64,000 nt of DNA from Stictocephala bisonia (taxonomy: Eukaryota; Arthropoda; Insecta; Hemiptera; Membracidae). Under the pieces are notes generated by a model. That model was not told where the DNA came from. It saw nothing but the letters and a program-made list of their open reading frames with translations, and searched no databases. The DNA is taken from positions 310,001 to 374,000 of the forward strand of contig JAQJVL010000005.1 in the NCBI GenBank assembly GCA_035578905.1, given 5' to 3'. The translations under genes were made by a program, and so were the position numbers. Positions 37,401 through 50,360 of the stretch are shown piece after piece. Position 1 is the first letter of the stretch. Each line of letters opens with the position of its first letter.

Positions 37401-39620
37401 CCCTGAAGTCTCGGTAGTATTTTTTGACTTGACATCACATCGTTATATCGACTATTCCCGGCGTCTCAATACACTAGTATGTATTGACCTGACATGACTC
37501 TGCCCCCTGAAGTCTCGGTAGTATTTGTTGACCTGACATGACTCTCCCCCCTGAAGTATCGGTAGTATTTGTTGACCTGACATCACTTGATTATAACGAC
37601 TATCCACGGAGTCTCAATACACTAGTATGTATTGACCTGACATGACTCACCCTCTGAAGTCTCGGTAGTATTTGCTGACCTCACATGACTGTGCCGCCTG
37701 AAGTCTCGGTAGTATTTGCTGACCTGACATCACATGATTATAACGACTATCCACGGAGTCTCAATACACTAGTATGTATTGACCTGACATGACTCTGCCC
37801 CTGAAGTCTCGGTAGTATTTGTTGACTTGACATCACATCGTTATATCGACTATTCCCGGCGTCTCAATACACCAGTATGTATTGACCTGACATGACTCTG
37901 CCCCTGAAGTCTCGGTAGTATTTGTTGACTTGACATCACATCGTTATATCGACTATTCCCGGCGTCTCAATACACTAGTATGTATTGACCTGACATGACT
38001 CTGCCCCCTGAAGTCTCGGTAGTATTTGTTGACTTGACATCACATCGTTATATCGACTATTCCCGGCGTCTCAATACACTAGTATGTATTGACCTGACAT
38101 GACTCTGCCCCTGAAGTCTCGGAAGTATTTGCTGACCTGACATGACTCTGCCCCCTGAAGTCTCGGTAGTATTTGCTGACCTGACATCACATGATTATAA
38201 CGACTATCCACGGAGTCTCAATACACTAGTATGTATTGACCTGACATGACTCTGCCCCTGAAGTCTCGGTAGTATTTGTTGACTTGACATCACATCGTTA
38301 TATCGACTATTCCCGGCGTCTCAATACACTAGTATGTATTGACCTGACATGACTCTGCCCCCTGAAGTCTCGGTAGTATTTGCTGACCTGACATGACTCT
38401 GCCCCCTGAAGTCTCGGTAGTATTTGTTGACCTGACATGACTCTGCCCCCTGAAGTCTCGGTAGTATTTGTTGACCTGACATCACTTGATTATAACGACT
38501 ATCCACGGAGTCTCAATACACTAGTATGTATTGACCTGACATGACTCACCCTCTGAAGTCTCGGTAGTATTTGCTGACCTCACATGACTGTGCCGCCTGA
38601 AGTCTCGGTAGTATTTGCTGACCTGACATGACTCTGCCGCTTGAAGTCGGAAGTATTTGCTGACCTGACATGACTCTCCCCCCTGAAGTCTCGGTAGTAT
38701 ATGTTGACCTGACATCACATGATTATAACGACTATCCACAGAGTCTCAATACACTAGTATGTATTGACCTGACATGTCTCACCCTCTGAAGTCTCGGTAG
38801 TATTTGCTGACCTGACATGACTCTGCCGCCTGAAGTCTCGGTAGTATTTGTTGACCTGACATCACATGATTATAACGACTATCCACGGAGTCTCAATACA
38901 CTAGTATGTATTGACCTGACATGACTCACCCTCTGAAGTCTCGGTAGTATTTGCTGACCTGACATGACTCTGCCGCCTGAAGTCTCGGTAGTATTTGCTG
39001 ACCTGACATCACATGATTATAACGACTATCCCTGGACTCTCAACACAGTTGTATGTATTGATCTGACATGACTCTGATTCTCTGAAGTCTCGATGGTTTG
39101 TGATGACCTGACATGACTCTGAGTCTCTGAAGTCTCGATAGTTTGTGATGACCTGACATGACTCTGAGTCTCTGAAGTCTCGATAGTTTGTGATGACCTG
39201 ACATGACTCTGAGTCTCTGAAGTCTCGATAGTTTGTGATGACCTGAGATACTCGTAACCACGTGATTGAGTTTTTATTTTAAGCCTAAGCCACATATTGA
39301 TTTATTAATTGCGTATATAAAAGGAAAGTTGTGTCTTTTGACTTGACCTGAATTTGTATGGTGATGTGTATAGTCTGCCTTGATCCAACACAAAGTGACC
39401 ATTGACATCTGCGGCTTTGATGGATACTGAGCTGATCCTACATTACGGTACCAACACGTCATGCTGTCTTGGCCCGACCTATTCAACTCAGCGATTACAA
39501 TCTCAATTCGCAGTTTAAGAGCCTTGTTACTGTGTGGATCAAGCCTAATCTCATAACATAAACAGCGACACAACCTTGAAGCTTCACTGGCAATTAACTG
39601 CCTGACCTGGCAACTCATTA
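33440..39620. repeat. Large composite satellite with decayed flanks
   Basis: Two alternating unit types: about 44-46 bp (cctgaagtctcggtagtatt, tgttgacctgacatgact) and about 60 bp (gattataacgactatcc, gagtctcaatacactagtat). From 35460 to 39050 units are close to identical and form longer blocks; for example the segment around 36460-36870 recurs at about 38097-38507, offset 1637 bp. From 33440 to 35460, and again from 39270 to 39620, the same theme (ttgacctgacatca, gtgactaccaccacga) is progressively unrecognisable. Short minus-strand frames of about 60-90 codons here are repeat artefacts. Confidence 0.9.
34383..34441. repeat. (AT)n microsatellite
   Basis: About 29 uninterrupted AT dinucleotides inside the decayed left flank of the composite satellite. 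Confidence 0.98.
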
Positions 39621-40089
39621 CCGTACTAGTGACATTTGGGAGGGCACAACATTTGCTTATTTCAACTGGTTTCTTGAAAAAAATCAACGTCTTTTCAACA
39701 CTAGATCATTCTAATTGAATTACTCTAAATTTAAGTTAACCAGTGAAAATCTTGACCTTGTCTTTGAAAACAGGTATGAAGTTAAATGACTGCAATAAAC
39801 AAAATTTTAGAAATAATTACAACTGAAATAATTCTTTCATTCACCTTTCAAAATTATAATTATTGTATTGAAATAAAATACAAAATCCCAAGCTCAGTTT
39901 ATACGCTTAATTAATATAAAATATAATGTAATGTATGTAGCAACATCAAATAATCAGGTGAATGGAAATCCCTGAAGTGGTTTTAACATTTGTTGAAGTG
40001 GTTTTAATTTGTTGTGATGTACAGACACTAGTGATAGATGAATGGCTTACACTCTACTAGTAGTCGTATGTGTACATCTTGGAATGACT
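39621..40089. other. Unique spacer
   Basis: No gene recognised. A 137-codon minus-strand frame (39274-39687) overlaps mainly decayed satellite and has no recognisable domain, so it is not annotated. Confidence 0.5.
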
Positions 40090-40362
40090 CTCTGAATGTA
40101 CCTTTGGGCGTATGTTCAGCGTTTCTGCTTCGCGGTTCCATTGAGGTGGGATTAAATACAGTTTAGTAATAATCATTACGGATAGCATCGCCCAAAGTGT
40201 CTTTGGCTGTTTATAGAATTGAGTTGGGATGGTACAAAAGAACTCACTAGTGGTAGGTACATATAGCCCTTTAAACGGTAGATATCTAGGTTTTTACTGA
40301 ACCAAACAGATTTTAACATTTACGTTTTAAAATTAAAAAGAATCTTTACCTAATTAATCATA
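40090..40362 (+). repeat. Dispersed repeat family Y, copy 1
   Basis: Reverse-complement match to about 60493-60738. Matching blocks include gttcagcgtttctgcttcg, ccattgaggtgggattaaat, cactagtggtaggtacatat and gaaccaaacagattttaac. The match stops a few bases before the left end of the foldback-like element, which supports that boundary. Confidence 0.75.
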
Positions 40363-41443
40363 GAGGAGATAGTAATTTGTTTTGGAGACCTGATGATTTT
40401 CCTTTGGAGAAGTTTTTTTTTATTTCATGGAAGAGTTCGGCGTTGGATAAGCATAATTATTTCATGGAGGAGAAACGAGTATATTATGGAACTAGTTGTA
40501 TTTGTGTTGGGAAGGAATTTTAGTTTTTCATAAAGGAGTCATTAGATAATTATACAATTGGCTGTAGTATTGGTACTGATGGTTACAGACATGAATGAAC
40601 GTGGATTCGTCCAGCGTGCTGTCGTGCATCACATGTAGTATCTAAAATAATGAAGGCGTTTTTATGTTTATTACGACAACTAACATATGTGACCTAAATT
40701 TTATGTAGTACACATTTAAAATAAAACACAAACTAATATTTTACAGTTTTGTATATTTTATAAACGTACAGTTTAAAAAGCACTTAAAGTGCATTTCAAC
40801 TGTAAACCCTTGTTGTATGTTTTATGTGGAACTGAACTGTTCACGTAATGTTCCTTGATAAACACATTAAGTTATTTTGAAGTAATCTTATAATATTAAA
40901 TTGTTATGTTAACATGACGTGTTATTTAACATAGTACACTACGGAGTTTTTCACGACACGATATAATAATATAGATATAAAAATATTCAGGAGAAAAATA
41001 AGTAGTAAAGTTGTGCAAGATTGATTTTCAAAAATTAATTAAATAGCAATCAGTTATTTGTTAAACAATGTATCAATTTAAAAAAGTGTTGCTTTCTGTA
41101 AAAAAAACCTTAATATAGAAAATATTTGATAACGGCATCATTATCATGCGAGTTAATAGCCCGATGTGCCCGCTACAGTAGGGCCTGTAGAACGCCTGCG
41201 AACCAGCGTTAGGCAAGTGACCGCGATCATTCGAGGCAATCACTATCACTAGTAATATTGTGGCTTTAAAAGGGGAAAAATGGCTTAGTCAAAATGAACT
41301 GCTGACAAGCGCTTATTAAATAGTACGTATTGACTTACCTACAAATAAAGTGAAGATACTTTATGGGAAATACATTAGATATTACATTATTTCAACATTG
41401 AATAAAGTAAACTCCAATGAAGAACTAATATAATAGCGTAGGC

Positions 41444-42199
41444 TGTAGCCTGTGCATTAATTCAATATCTATAAATGATAAACTTAAAGAATCGTTAACT
41501 TAACCAGGAACCAAATCTTATAAACCATACAATAAGTGTTATAGCCTGTGTATTAATTCAATATCTATAAATCGTAAACTTAAAGAATCGTTAACTTAAC
41601 CAGGAACCAAATCTTATAAACCATACAATAAGTGTTATAGCCTGTGTATTATTTCAATATCTATAAATCGTAAACTTAAAGAATCGTTAACTTAACCAGG
41701 AACCAAATCTTATAAACCATACAATAAGTGTTATGGCCTGTGTATTAATTCAATATCTATAAATGATAAACTTAAAGAATCGTTAACTTAACCAGGAACC
41801 AAATCTTATAAACCATACAATAAGTGTTATGGCCTGTGTATTAATTCAATATCTATAAATGATAAACTTAAAGAATCGTTAAATTAACCAGGAACCAAAT
41901 CTTATAAACCATACAATAAGTGTTATAGCCTGTGTATTAATTCAATATCTATAAATGATAAACTTAAAGAATCGTTAACTTAAGCAGGAACCAAATCTTA
42001 TAAACCATACAATAAGTGTTATAGCCTGTGTTTTAATTCAATATCTATAAATGATAAACTTAAAGAATCGTTAACTTAACCAGGAACCAAATCTTATAAA
42101 CCATACAATAAGTGTTATAGCCTGTGTATTAATTCAATATCTATAAATAATAAACTTAAAGAATCGTTAACTTAACCAGGAACCAAATCTTATAAACCT
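41444..42199 (+). repeat. 96-bp array, left arm (about 8 copies)
   Basis: Unit of 96 bp with taaagaatcgttaacttaac, caggaaccaaatcttataaa and tacaataagtgttatagcc. Copies differ by scattered single substitutions. Orientation is opposite to the right-arm array. Confidence 0.95.
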
Positions 42200-42725
42200 T
42201 CTTAGTCAATATGTTCAGACCATTCGGCTAAATAATAAAACTTCTCTGTTCCCAAATTAAATAGTTGTCATAGAGTAACGATTTTAGTTTTCACCTGTCA
42301 ACGTAGACATACTTTTTATGACCTCTCACATTCCCTCTACATATAATTAACTGTCTGCAGTCCTCCCATATTACATACAGTACTACTATGTTTGTATCTA
42401 GAATAGTATACGTATATAACATCAGAATGAATAGTAATTTTTACATTACGTTTCTTAATGTATCATACGTTTTTAAACTGCACTCTACATATGTATATAG
42501 TCTCAAAAATATTGTCTATACATTTATTTTGGAGCCTAGAATACTAAAAAATAATTTGGTTATTTAATTGTAAAAAATCAAGTCTTACTTTTTCTTCTAA
42601 ATTTGTAAACCATTATAAATTGGTTTTTAATTATTGCGTGCATAGTTATTTTATATTTTTATATAGATTTTGTCAATGCATATAAATTAGTCACTATTCA
42701 AAAACAAAAATTATTTATCGTATGT
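42200..42725 (+). repeat. Inner non-tandem part of the left inverted arm
   Basis: About 520 bp whose reverse complement lies at 45125-45645. Markers: gttcagaccattcggctaaa, ctgtctgcagtcctcccata and gcgtgcatagttattttata. Differences are single bases and tiny indels, so the arms are young or have been corrected against each other. Confidence 0.9.
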
Positions 42726-43184
42726 TACCGGTTTAAAAAAAATCAAATTTAATATTGTTTTTGCTTGATTTTAAATAGCTATGCTTCTTCATTAGTGGTA
42801 GATTTCCTGAATACAAAGAACTTGAAGGGCTTTGATATCAAATACATCAATCAGTTTAACGTATAGATGAAATGTTTAATTCATTTTAAAAATAAATTAT
42901 TTAATCTATCATTAGAAGAATATGATACAGTACTAGTTTTGATCACTAATGAAGGATACCCAGCGCCATCAGAGACGGAAACAGTTTATAAATAACAAAC
43001 ATCTTAAAAAAGCAAGTGTTTGATGGTCGTGTTTTTCACAAACACAATTCATAATGACGTCTCTTTAGAATGTGTACACGTAGTGTTCAGCTTTTGACCG
43101 AACATTTCCTATCAGCCATGCCATACCCTATTTAAAAAATTAAATTTATAACGCAATCCAGATATATTGACTCTAAGTCGCTAA
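42726..43184. other. Left part of the foldback core
   Basis: AT-rich, no gene recognised. Lies between the left inverted arm and the 36-bp core array. Confidence 0.5.
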
Positions 43185-44120
43185 TCTCACCCTACGTTAA
43201 CGACACTTTAGTTTCTCCCATCTCACCCTACGTTAACGACACTTTAGTTTCACCCATACCACCCTACGTTATCGACACTTTATATTTATCCCTACCATAA
43301 TGCGTTGACAAAACTTTAGGTTTACCCATACCACCCTACGTTGACAAAACTTAAGGTTTACCCATACCACCCTACGTTTTCAAAACGTTAGGTTTACCCA
43401 TACCACCCTACGTTGACAAAACTTAAGGTTTACCCATACCACCATACGTTAACGACACATTATCACCCATATCACCCAACGTTAACGACACTTAAGTTTC
43501 ATTCATACCGCCCTACGTTGATGATACTTTAGTTTCCCCCATCTCAACCAACGTTACCAACACTTAAGTTTCATTCATCTCACCCAACGTTAACGACACT
43601 TAAGTTTCATTCATACCACCCTACGTTGATGATACTTTAGTTTCACCCATCTCACCCAACGTTAACAACACTTAAGTTTCATTCATCTCGCCCAACGTTA
43701 ACGACACTTTAGTTTCATTCATCTCACCCATCGTTAACGACACTTAAGTTTCATTCATACCACCCTACGTTGACAAAACTTAAGGTTTACCCATACCACC
43801 ATACGTTAACGACACTTTAGTTTCACCCATCTCACCCAACGTTAACGACACTTAAGTTTCATTCATACCGCCCTACGTTGACAACACTGTAGTTTGACCC
43901 ATTCCACCTTACGTTTACGATACTTTACTTTCACCCATCTCACCCTACGTTAACGACACTTTAGTTTCATTCATACCGCCCTACGTTGACAACACTGTAG
44001 GTTGACCCAATCCACCTTACGTTAACGATACTTTAGTTTCACCCATCTCATCCAACGTATATTATATCCGAGACTTCAGTTTCAACCCTACCGCCCTACG
44101 TTGATGACACTTTAATTTCA
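43185..44120. repeat. 36-bp array in the foldback core
   Basis: About 26 imperfect copies of a unit with cgttaacgacacttaagttt and cattcatctcacccaa. Variants read ttgacaaaacttaaggtt or ttgatgatactttagttt. Copy similarity is lower than in the arms, so this array is older or less homogenised. The unit again carries a gttaac core, as do the 96-bp and part of the 39-bp units. Confidence 0.9.
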
Positions 44121-44314
44121 TCAATCCTACCCAGCGCTGACCACACTTTGGGCCCAAGCATGACGTGAGTAATGAACGTGGCCCATGGCCATAGAACATA
44201 TTTGGAGGTGCAGTAAATGTGATTGGTCATTGGTAGGGCAATAATGTCCATTTTATGAAATAGTATGAAAACATACACAGGATGGAAATTAATATGGACA
44301 CGCTTTTACAACTT

Positions 44315-44689
44315 TTATATACAAGTGAAGTACTTGTAAAAGTGAACACAAGTATATGGGGGTTGACAGTCCATATGATCAGAGGAGCTACTGGTATGAG
44401 ATGTTCTCATAGATGAAGGAGATGTTGATGTCACAGTAAGTAAAACATCGAAATGGCCTTTAAAATTGTTTCCCCTGAACAAAGGACGTCGTTTATCCCC
44501 TATGTTCTCTCCAATTCTTAAGCGGCCGGTGACATAACTAGATTCTACATTTTCCCGTGACGGCCACGTCAAGGTACTATCTACAATATTTACTATATAA
44601 CCAGACGTTTCACCCATACGATGACCCACCCACCCACCCATACACGTATAGTGGTATTGTACGTACATGAACATGGTTACAAAGAACAT
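44315..44689 (-). CDS. Unrecognised 124-codon frame in the foldback core
   Basis: An open frame on the minus strand with no domain I can identify. The N-terminal portion overlaps the CCCACCC motif (GGWVGHRMGE region) and the C-terminal end is Ser/Thr- and Cys-rich. The middle has a mixed, protein-like composition (residues such as RENVESSYVTGRLRIG). It is the only non-repeat frame of this size in the core, so it may be a decayed element protein or chance. Nothing upstream looks like a promoter. A 60-codon minus-strand frame at 44096-44278 lies downstream. Confidence 0.2.
   Translation of the reverse strand: MFFVTMFMYVQYHYTCMGGWVGHRMGETSGYIVNIVDSTLTWPSRENVESSYVTGRLRIGENIGDKRRPLFRGNNFKGHFDVLLTVTSTSPSSMRTSHTSSSSDHMDCQPPYTCVHFYKYFTCI
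44625..44656. repeat. CCCACCC/ATACACGTA motif copy
   Basis: Reads cccacccacccatacacgta then tagtggtattg, the same motif as the minisatellite in the hAT-like element at 30225-30445 and, less closely, 24541-24600. Confidence 0.75.
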
Positions 44690-45124
44690 ATTTTTTTATG
44701 CCATTCGTGACATTTAATCTTTTCAGAGGGACGGCCCACGAGAAGTTGAACGAAAATCTTTCACATAAGCCTAGGTCGAGTTTGTTATCAAATAAGAGGT
44801 ATATTCAAGAGAAATTAATTGTGAGGCTGATGTCAGCTTGCTAGTGAGTGACCTGAGGAAGTGAACTGAAAGGTCATAGGGAGATGGGGTCGAGCACGTA
44901 AGAGTGCGTGTATTCGCTTATAACACGCTGCCGTACGAAGTACTAGCGTTACGACACAGCAGAAAGCTGCACTGGATTTTACAGCTTTCAACAACAAAGC
45001 TGTATGAAATGGTACTCATTTCCCAAGCAGTTTTATAACTGGCATCACTAAAAAAGAAGCACAAACCTTTAAAAATCAAGGAAAAAACACACTTAAATTT
45101 TATTTTAATAAAACCTTTAGAACA

Positions 45125-45645
45125 CTACAAATAATTATTTTTTTGAATAGTGACTAATTTATATCCATTGAAAAAATCTATATAAAAATATAAAATAACT
45201 ATGCACGCAATAATTAAAAAGCAATTTATAATGGTTTACAAATTTAAAAGAAAAAGTAAGACTTGATTTTTTACAATTAAATAACCAAATTATTTTTTTA
45301 GTATTCTAGGCTCCAAAATAAATGTATAGACAATATTTTTGAGACTATATACATATGTAGAGCGCAGTTTAAAAACGTATGATACATTAAGAAACGTAAT
45401 GTAAAAATTACTATTCATTCTGATGTTATACGTATACTATTCTAGATACAAACATAGTAGTACTGTATGTAATATGGGAGGACTGCAGACAGTTAATTAT
45501 ATGTAGAGGGAATGTGAGAGGTCATAAAAAGTATGTCTACGTTGACAGGTGAAAACTAAAATCGTTACTCTATGACAACTATTTAATTTGGGAACAGAGA
45601 AGTTTTATTATTTAGCCGAATGGTCTGAATATATTGACTAAGAAG
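45125..45645 (-). repeat. Inner non-tandem part of the right inverted arm
   Basis: Reverse complement of 42200-42725. Together they could form a stem of about 520 bp with a loop of about 2.4 kb. Confidence 0.9.
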
Positions 45646-48600
45646 GTTTATAAGATTTGGTTCCTGGTTAAGTTAACGATTCTTTAAGTTTATCATTTAT
45701 AGATATTGAATTAATACACAGGCCATAACACTTATTGTATGGTTTATAAGACTTGGTTCCTGGTTAAGTTAACGATTCTTTAAGTTTATCATTTATAGAT
45801 ATTGAATTAATACACAGGCCATAACACTTATTGTATGGTTTATAAGATTTGGTTCCTGGTTAAGTTAACGATTCTGTAAGTTTATCATTTATAGATATTG
45901 AATTAATACACAGGCCATAACACTTATTGTATGGTTTATAAGATTTGGTTCTTGGTTAAGTTAACGATTCTTTAAGTTTATCATTTATAGATATTGAATT
46001 AATACACAGGCTATAACACTTATTGTATGGTTTATAAGACTTGGTTCCTGGTTAAGTTAACGATTCTTTAAGTTTATCATTTATATATATTGAATTAATA
46101 CACAGGCCATGACACTTATTGTATGTTTTATAAGACTTGGTTCCTGGTTAAGTTAACGATTCTTTAAGTTTATCATTTATATATATTGAATTAATACACA
46201 GGCCATAACACTTATTGTATGGTTTATAAGATTTGGTTCTCGGTTAAGTTAACGATTCTGTAAGTTTATCATTTATAGATATTGAATTAATACACAGGCT
46301 ATAACACTTATTGTATGGTTTATAAGATTTGGTTCTTGGTTAAGTTAACGATTCCTTAAGTTTACGATTTATAGATATTGAATTAATACACAGGCCATAA
46401 CACTTATTGTATGGTTTATAAGATTTAGTTCCTGGTTAAGTTAACGATTCTTTAAGTTTATCATTTATAGATATTGAATTAATGCACAGGCCATAACACT
46501 TATTGTATGGTTTATAAGATTTGGTTCCTGGTTAAGTTAAGGATTATTTAAGTTTATCATTTATAGATATTGAATTAATACACAGGCTACAACACTTATT
46601 GTATGGTTTATAAGACTTGGTTCCTGGTTAAGTTAACGATTCTTTAAGTTTACGATTTATAGATATTGAATTAATACACAGGCCATAACACTTATTGTAT
46701 GGTTTATAAGATTTAGTTCCTGGTTAAGTTAACGATTCTTTAAGTTTATCATTTATAGATATTGAATTAATACACAGGCCATAACACTTATTGTATGGTT
46801 TATAAGATTTAGTTCCTGGTTAAGTTAACGATTCTTTAAGTTTATCATTTATAGATATTGAATTAATACACAGGCTATAACACTTATTGTATGGTTTATA
46901 AGACTTGGTTCCTGGTTAAGTTAACGATTCTTTAAGTTTATCATTTATATATATTGAATTAATACACAGGCCATGACACTTATTGTATGTTTTATAAGAC
47001 TTGGTTCCTGGTTAAGTTAACGATTCTTTAAGTTTATCATTTATATATATTGAATTAATACACAGGCCATAACACTTATTGTATGGTTTATAAGATTTGG
47101 TTCTCGGTTAAGTTAACGATTCTGTAAGTTTATCATTTATAGATATTGAATTAATACACAGGCTATAACACTTATTGTATGGTTTATAAGATTTGGTTCT
47201 TGGTTAAGTTAACGATTCTTTAAGTTTATCATTTATAGATATTGAATTAATACACAGGCCATAACACTTATTGTATGGTTTATAAGATTTGGTTCTTGGT
47301 TAAGTTAACGATTCTTTAAGTTTATCATTTATAGATATTGAATTAATACACAGGCTATAACACTTATTGTATGGTTTATAAGACTTGGTTCCTGGTTAAG
47401 TTAACGATTCTTTAAGTTTACGATTTATAGATATTGAATTAATACACAGGCCATAACACTTATTGTATGGTTTATAAGATTTAGTTCCTGGTTAAGTTAA
47501 CGATTCTTTAAGTTTATCATTTATAGATATTGAATTAATGCACAGGCCATAACACTTATTGTATGGTTTATAAGATTTGGTTCCTGGTTAAGTTAAGGAT
47601 TATTTAAGTTTATCATTTATAGATATTGAATTAATACACAGGCTATAACACTTATTGTATGGTTTATAAGACTTGGTTCCTGGTTAAGTTAACGATTCTT
47701 TAAGTTTACGATTTATAGATATTGAATTAATACACAGGCCATAACACTTATTGTATGGTTTATAAGATTTAGTTCCTGGTTAAGTTAACGATTCTTTAAG
47801 TTTATCATTTATAGATATTGAATTAATACACAGGCCATAACACTTATTGTATGGTTTATAAGATTTAGTTCCTGGTTAAGTTAACGATTCTTTAAGTTTA
47901 TCATTTATAGATATTGAATTAATACACAGGCCATAACACTTATTGTATGGTTTATAAGATTTAGTTCCTGGTTAAGTTAACGATTCTTTAAGTTTATCAT
48001 TTATAGATAGGCCTATTGAATTAATACACAGGCCATAACACTTATTGTATGGTTTATAAGATTTAGTTCCTGGTTAAGTTAACGATTCTTTAAGTTTATC
48101 ATTTATAGATATTGAATTAATACACAGGCTATAACACTTATTGTATGGTTTATAAGATTTAGTTCCTGGTTAAGTTAACGATTCTTTAAGTTCATCATTT
48201 ATAGATATTGAATTAATACACAGGCTATAACACTTATTGTATGGTTTATAAGATTTAGTTCCTGGTTAATTTAACGATTCTTTAAGTTTATCATTTATAG
48301 ATATTGAATTAATACACAAGCTATAACACTTATTGTATGGTTTATAAGATTTGGTTCCTGGTTAAGTTAACGATTCTTTAAGTTTATCATTTATAGATAT
48401 TGAATTAATACACAGGCCATAACACTTATTGTATGGTAGATAAGATTTAGTTCCTGGTTAAGTTAACGATTCTTTAAGTTTATCATTTATAGATATTGAA
48501 TTAATACACAAGCTATAACACTTATTGTGTGGTTTATAAGATTTGGTTCCTGGTTAAGTTAACGATTCTTTAAGTTTATCATTTATAGATATTGAATTAA

Positions 48601-49170
48601 TGCACAGGCCATAACATTTATTGTATGGTTTATAAGATTTAGTTCTTGGTTAAGTTAACGATTCTTTAAGTTTATCATTTATAGATATTGAATTAATACA
48701 CAGGCTATAACACTTATTGTATGGTTTATAAGATTTAGTTCCTGGTTAAGTTAACGATTCTTTAAGTTCATCATTTATAGATATTGAATTAATACACAGG
48801 CTATAACACTTATTGTATGGTTTATAAGATTTAGTTCCTGGTTAATTTAACGATTCTTTAAGTTTATCATTTATAGATATTGAATTAATACACAAGCTAT
48901 AACACTTATTGTATGGTTTATAAGATTTGGTTCCTGGTTAAGTTAACGATTCTTTAAGTTTATCATTTATAGATATTGAATTAATACACAGGCCATAACA
49001 CTTATTGTATGGTTTATAAGATTTAGTTCCTGGTTAAGTTAACGATTCTTTAAGTTTATCATTTATAGATATTGAATTAATACACAAGCTATAACACTTA
49101 TTGTGTGGTTTATAAGATTTGGTTCCTGGTTAAGTTAACGATTCTTTAAGTTTATCATATTTAGATATTG
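45646..49170 (-). repeat. 96-bp array, right arm (about 37 copies)
   Basis: Same 96-bp unit as 41444-42199 in inverted orientation. Longer-period blocks are visible. A pair of units with atatatattg and ccatgacac at about 46075-46140 recurs at about 46940-47000 (864 bp, 9 units). A segment with aagttcatc at 48188 recurs at 48765 (about 577 bp, 6 units). One unit near 48008 carries a small insertion (ggcct within atag-attg). Confidence 0.95.
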
Positions 49171-49280
49171 GACGTATGAAATACGCCTAACTCTTCCATG
49201 AAATAGAAAACACCTCTCCAAAGGAAAATCATCTGGACTCCAAAACAAATTCCTATCTCCTCTATGAAACCGCAATCACT

Positions 49281-50360
49281 CTAAGCACAATCATCAATCA
49301 ACTCTCTAAAACGCCATCTTCTCCTGTTTGAAACATCTTATATTTACTTATCTCATATGTTAACTTTAATTAAATTTTATCTTACCTCTAAACACAATGT
49401 TCCTTATTCAACAGCACAATCATATATCCTCTCCCATAACTTGTCTGTCATCGCAGTACAATAATTTTCATTCGTAAACTTATCACCATCCTGATATTCT
49501 GATAGAATAATCTTGGTAACAAAGGGAAAATTATGAACACAAAACTCATAGCGCTTACAATCTTCAAGAAAATGTTATCAACGACCTAAATCAATTTTAA
49601 TCTGTTGATAAATATAGCGTAGACAGTATATAATTGGGGAACGAACTTTGTAGGTTAGGTGGTCCATTTAAATCTTAGAGAATCTTATTTTAATGCTTTG
49701 AAAAAAATCTTTTACAACTTAGCTGTGACATACAAAAACATATGTAGAAGAACAAGACTCATGTTTATTTTAATTTTAACCTAAACATACTTTGTATGTA
49801 TGTATTTTGTTTTGTTTCATTTTAAAAATAGTCCTGTAACTACATGACTCTCAGCGATTAGTGTCATTAGAGGAATTCGGCAACACTGGCCTTCCCTGGT
49901 CACATTTAACACACGAACTCGATCTGTTAATTGGGTTAGTAAAATTGGATAATAGTATGCTCTTGGCTACTTCAATCCCTTTTATAATTTACAACATAAT
50001 AAAATTAACTTTCACCTAGGTATTCTGTGCGTGATAATGACCTGCTGTTAGTTTGACCCTTCGCCCTTCAACCTCTCGACCGAGCTCCACCCTGGCTGGT
50101 ATTTTACTCCCATACCGCGCATGACACTCGAGACCAATTCAGTTGACCTACTTAGAGAAGAGGCACCTAAAGTAAACTAAGGGGAATTTTTATTGAAATT
50201 GATAAAAAAGAAATCGACTGATTGATTTGGAACTCTAAGAATTATAGATGAATACACTTAATTTTAATATATGTTGTCCATGTTTTATATATCTATATAT
50301 TTTTATACACGTGACACTAGTTATTGATAGGCTTAGTTTGTATTTTGTGCTAGCCATCCA
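49281..50360. other. AT-rich spacer with a dispersed fragment
   Basis: No gene. The block at 49735-49835 (atatgtagaagaacaa, tttgtatgtatgtattttg) resembles 60335-60425 in the same orientation. Sequence just outside the foldback end (49285-49330) has weak, decayed similarity to the element's terminal repeat. Confidence 0.5.

Larger units (their letters stand above)
40366..49280. mobile_element. Foldback-like element, about 8.9 kb, with satellite-bearing inverted arms
   Basis: The two ends are inverted copies of each other: 40367-40452 and 49190-49279 share catagaggagata, tttgttttggag and gatgattttcctttgga. Inside, inverted arms contain a 96-bp array (8 copies left, about 37 right) and a 520-bp non-tandem segment (42200-42725 versus 45125-45645) that is near-identical in inverted orientation. 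The left arm has about 970 bp between its terminus and its array that the right arm lacks. The core (42726-45124) holds another tandem array and an unrecognised 124-codon frame. Long terminal inverted repeats containing tandem repeats are the definition of foldback elements (Drosophila FB, Galileo). No transposase is recognisable, so it could be non-autonomous or a large palindromic duplication. Confidence 0.6.

Noticed and set aside
39274..39687. 137-codon minus-strand frame
   Set aside because: Mostly within the decayed edge of the composite satellite; no recognised domain. Retained only as a possible chance frame.
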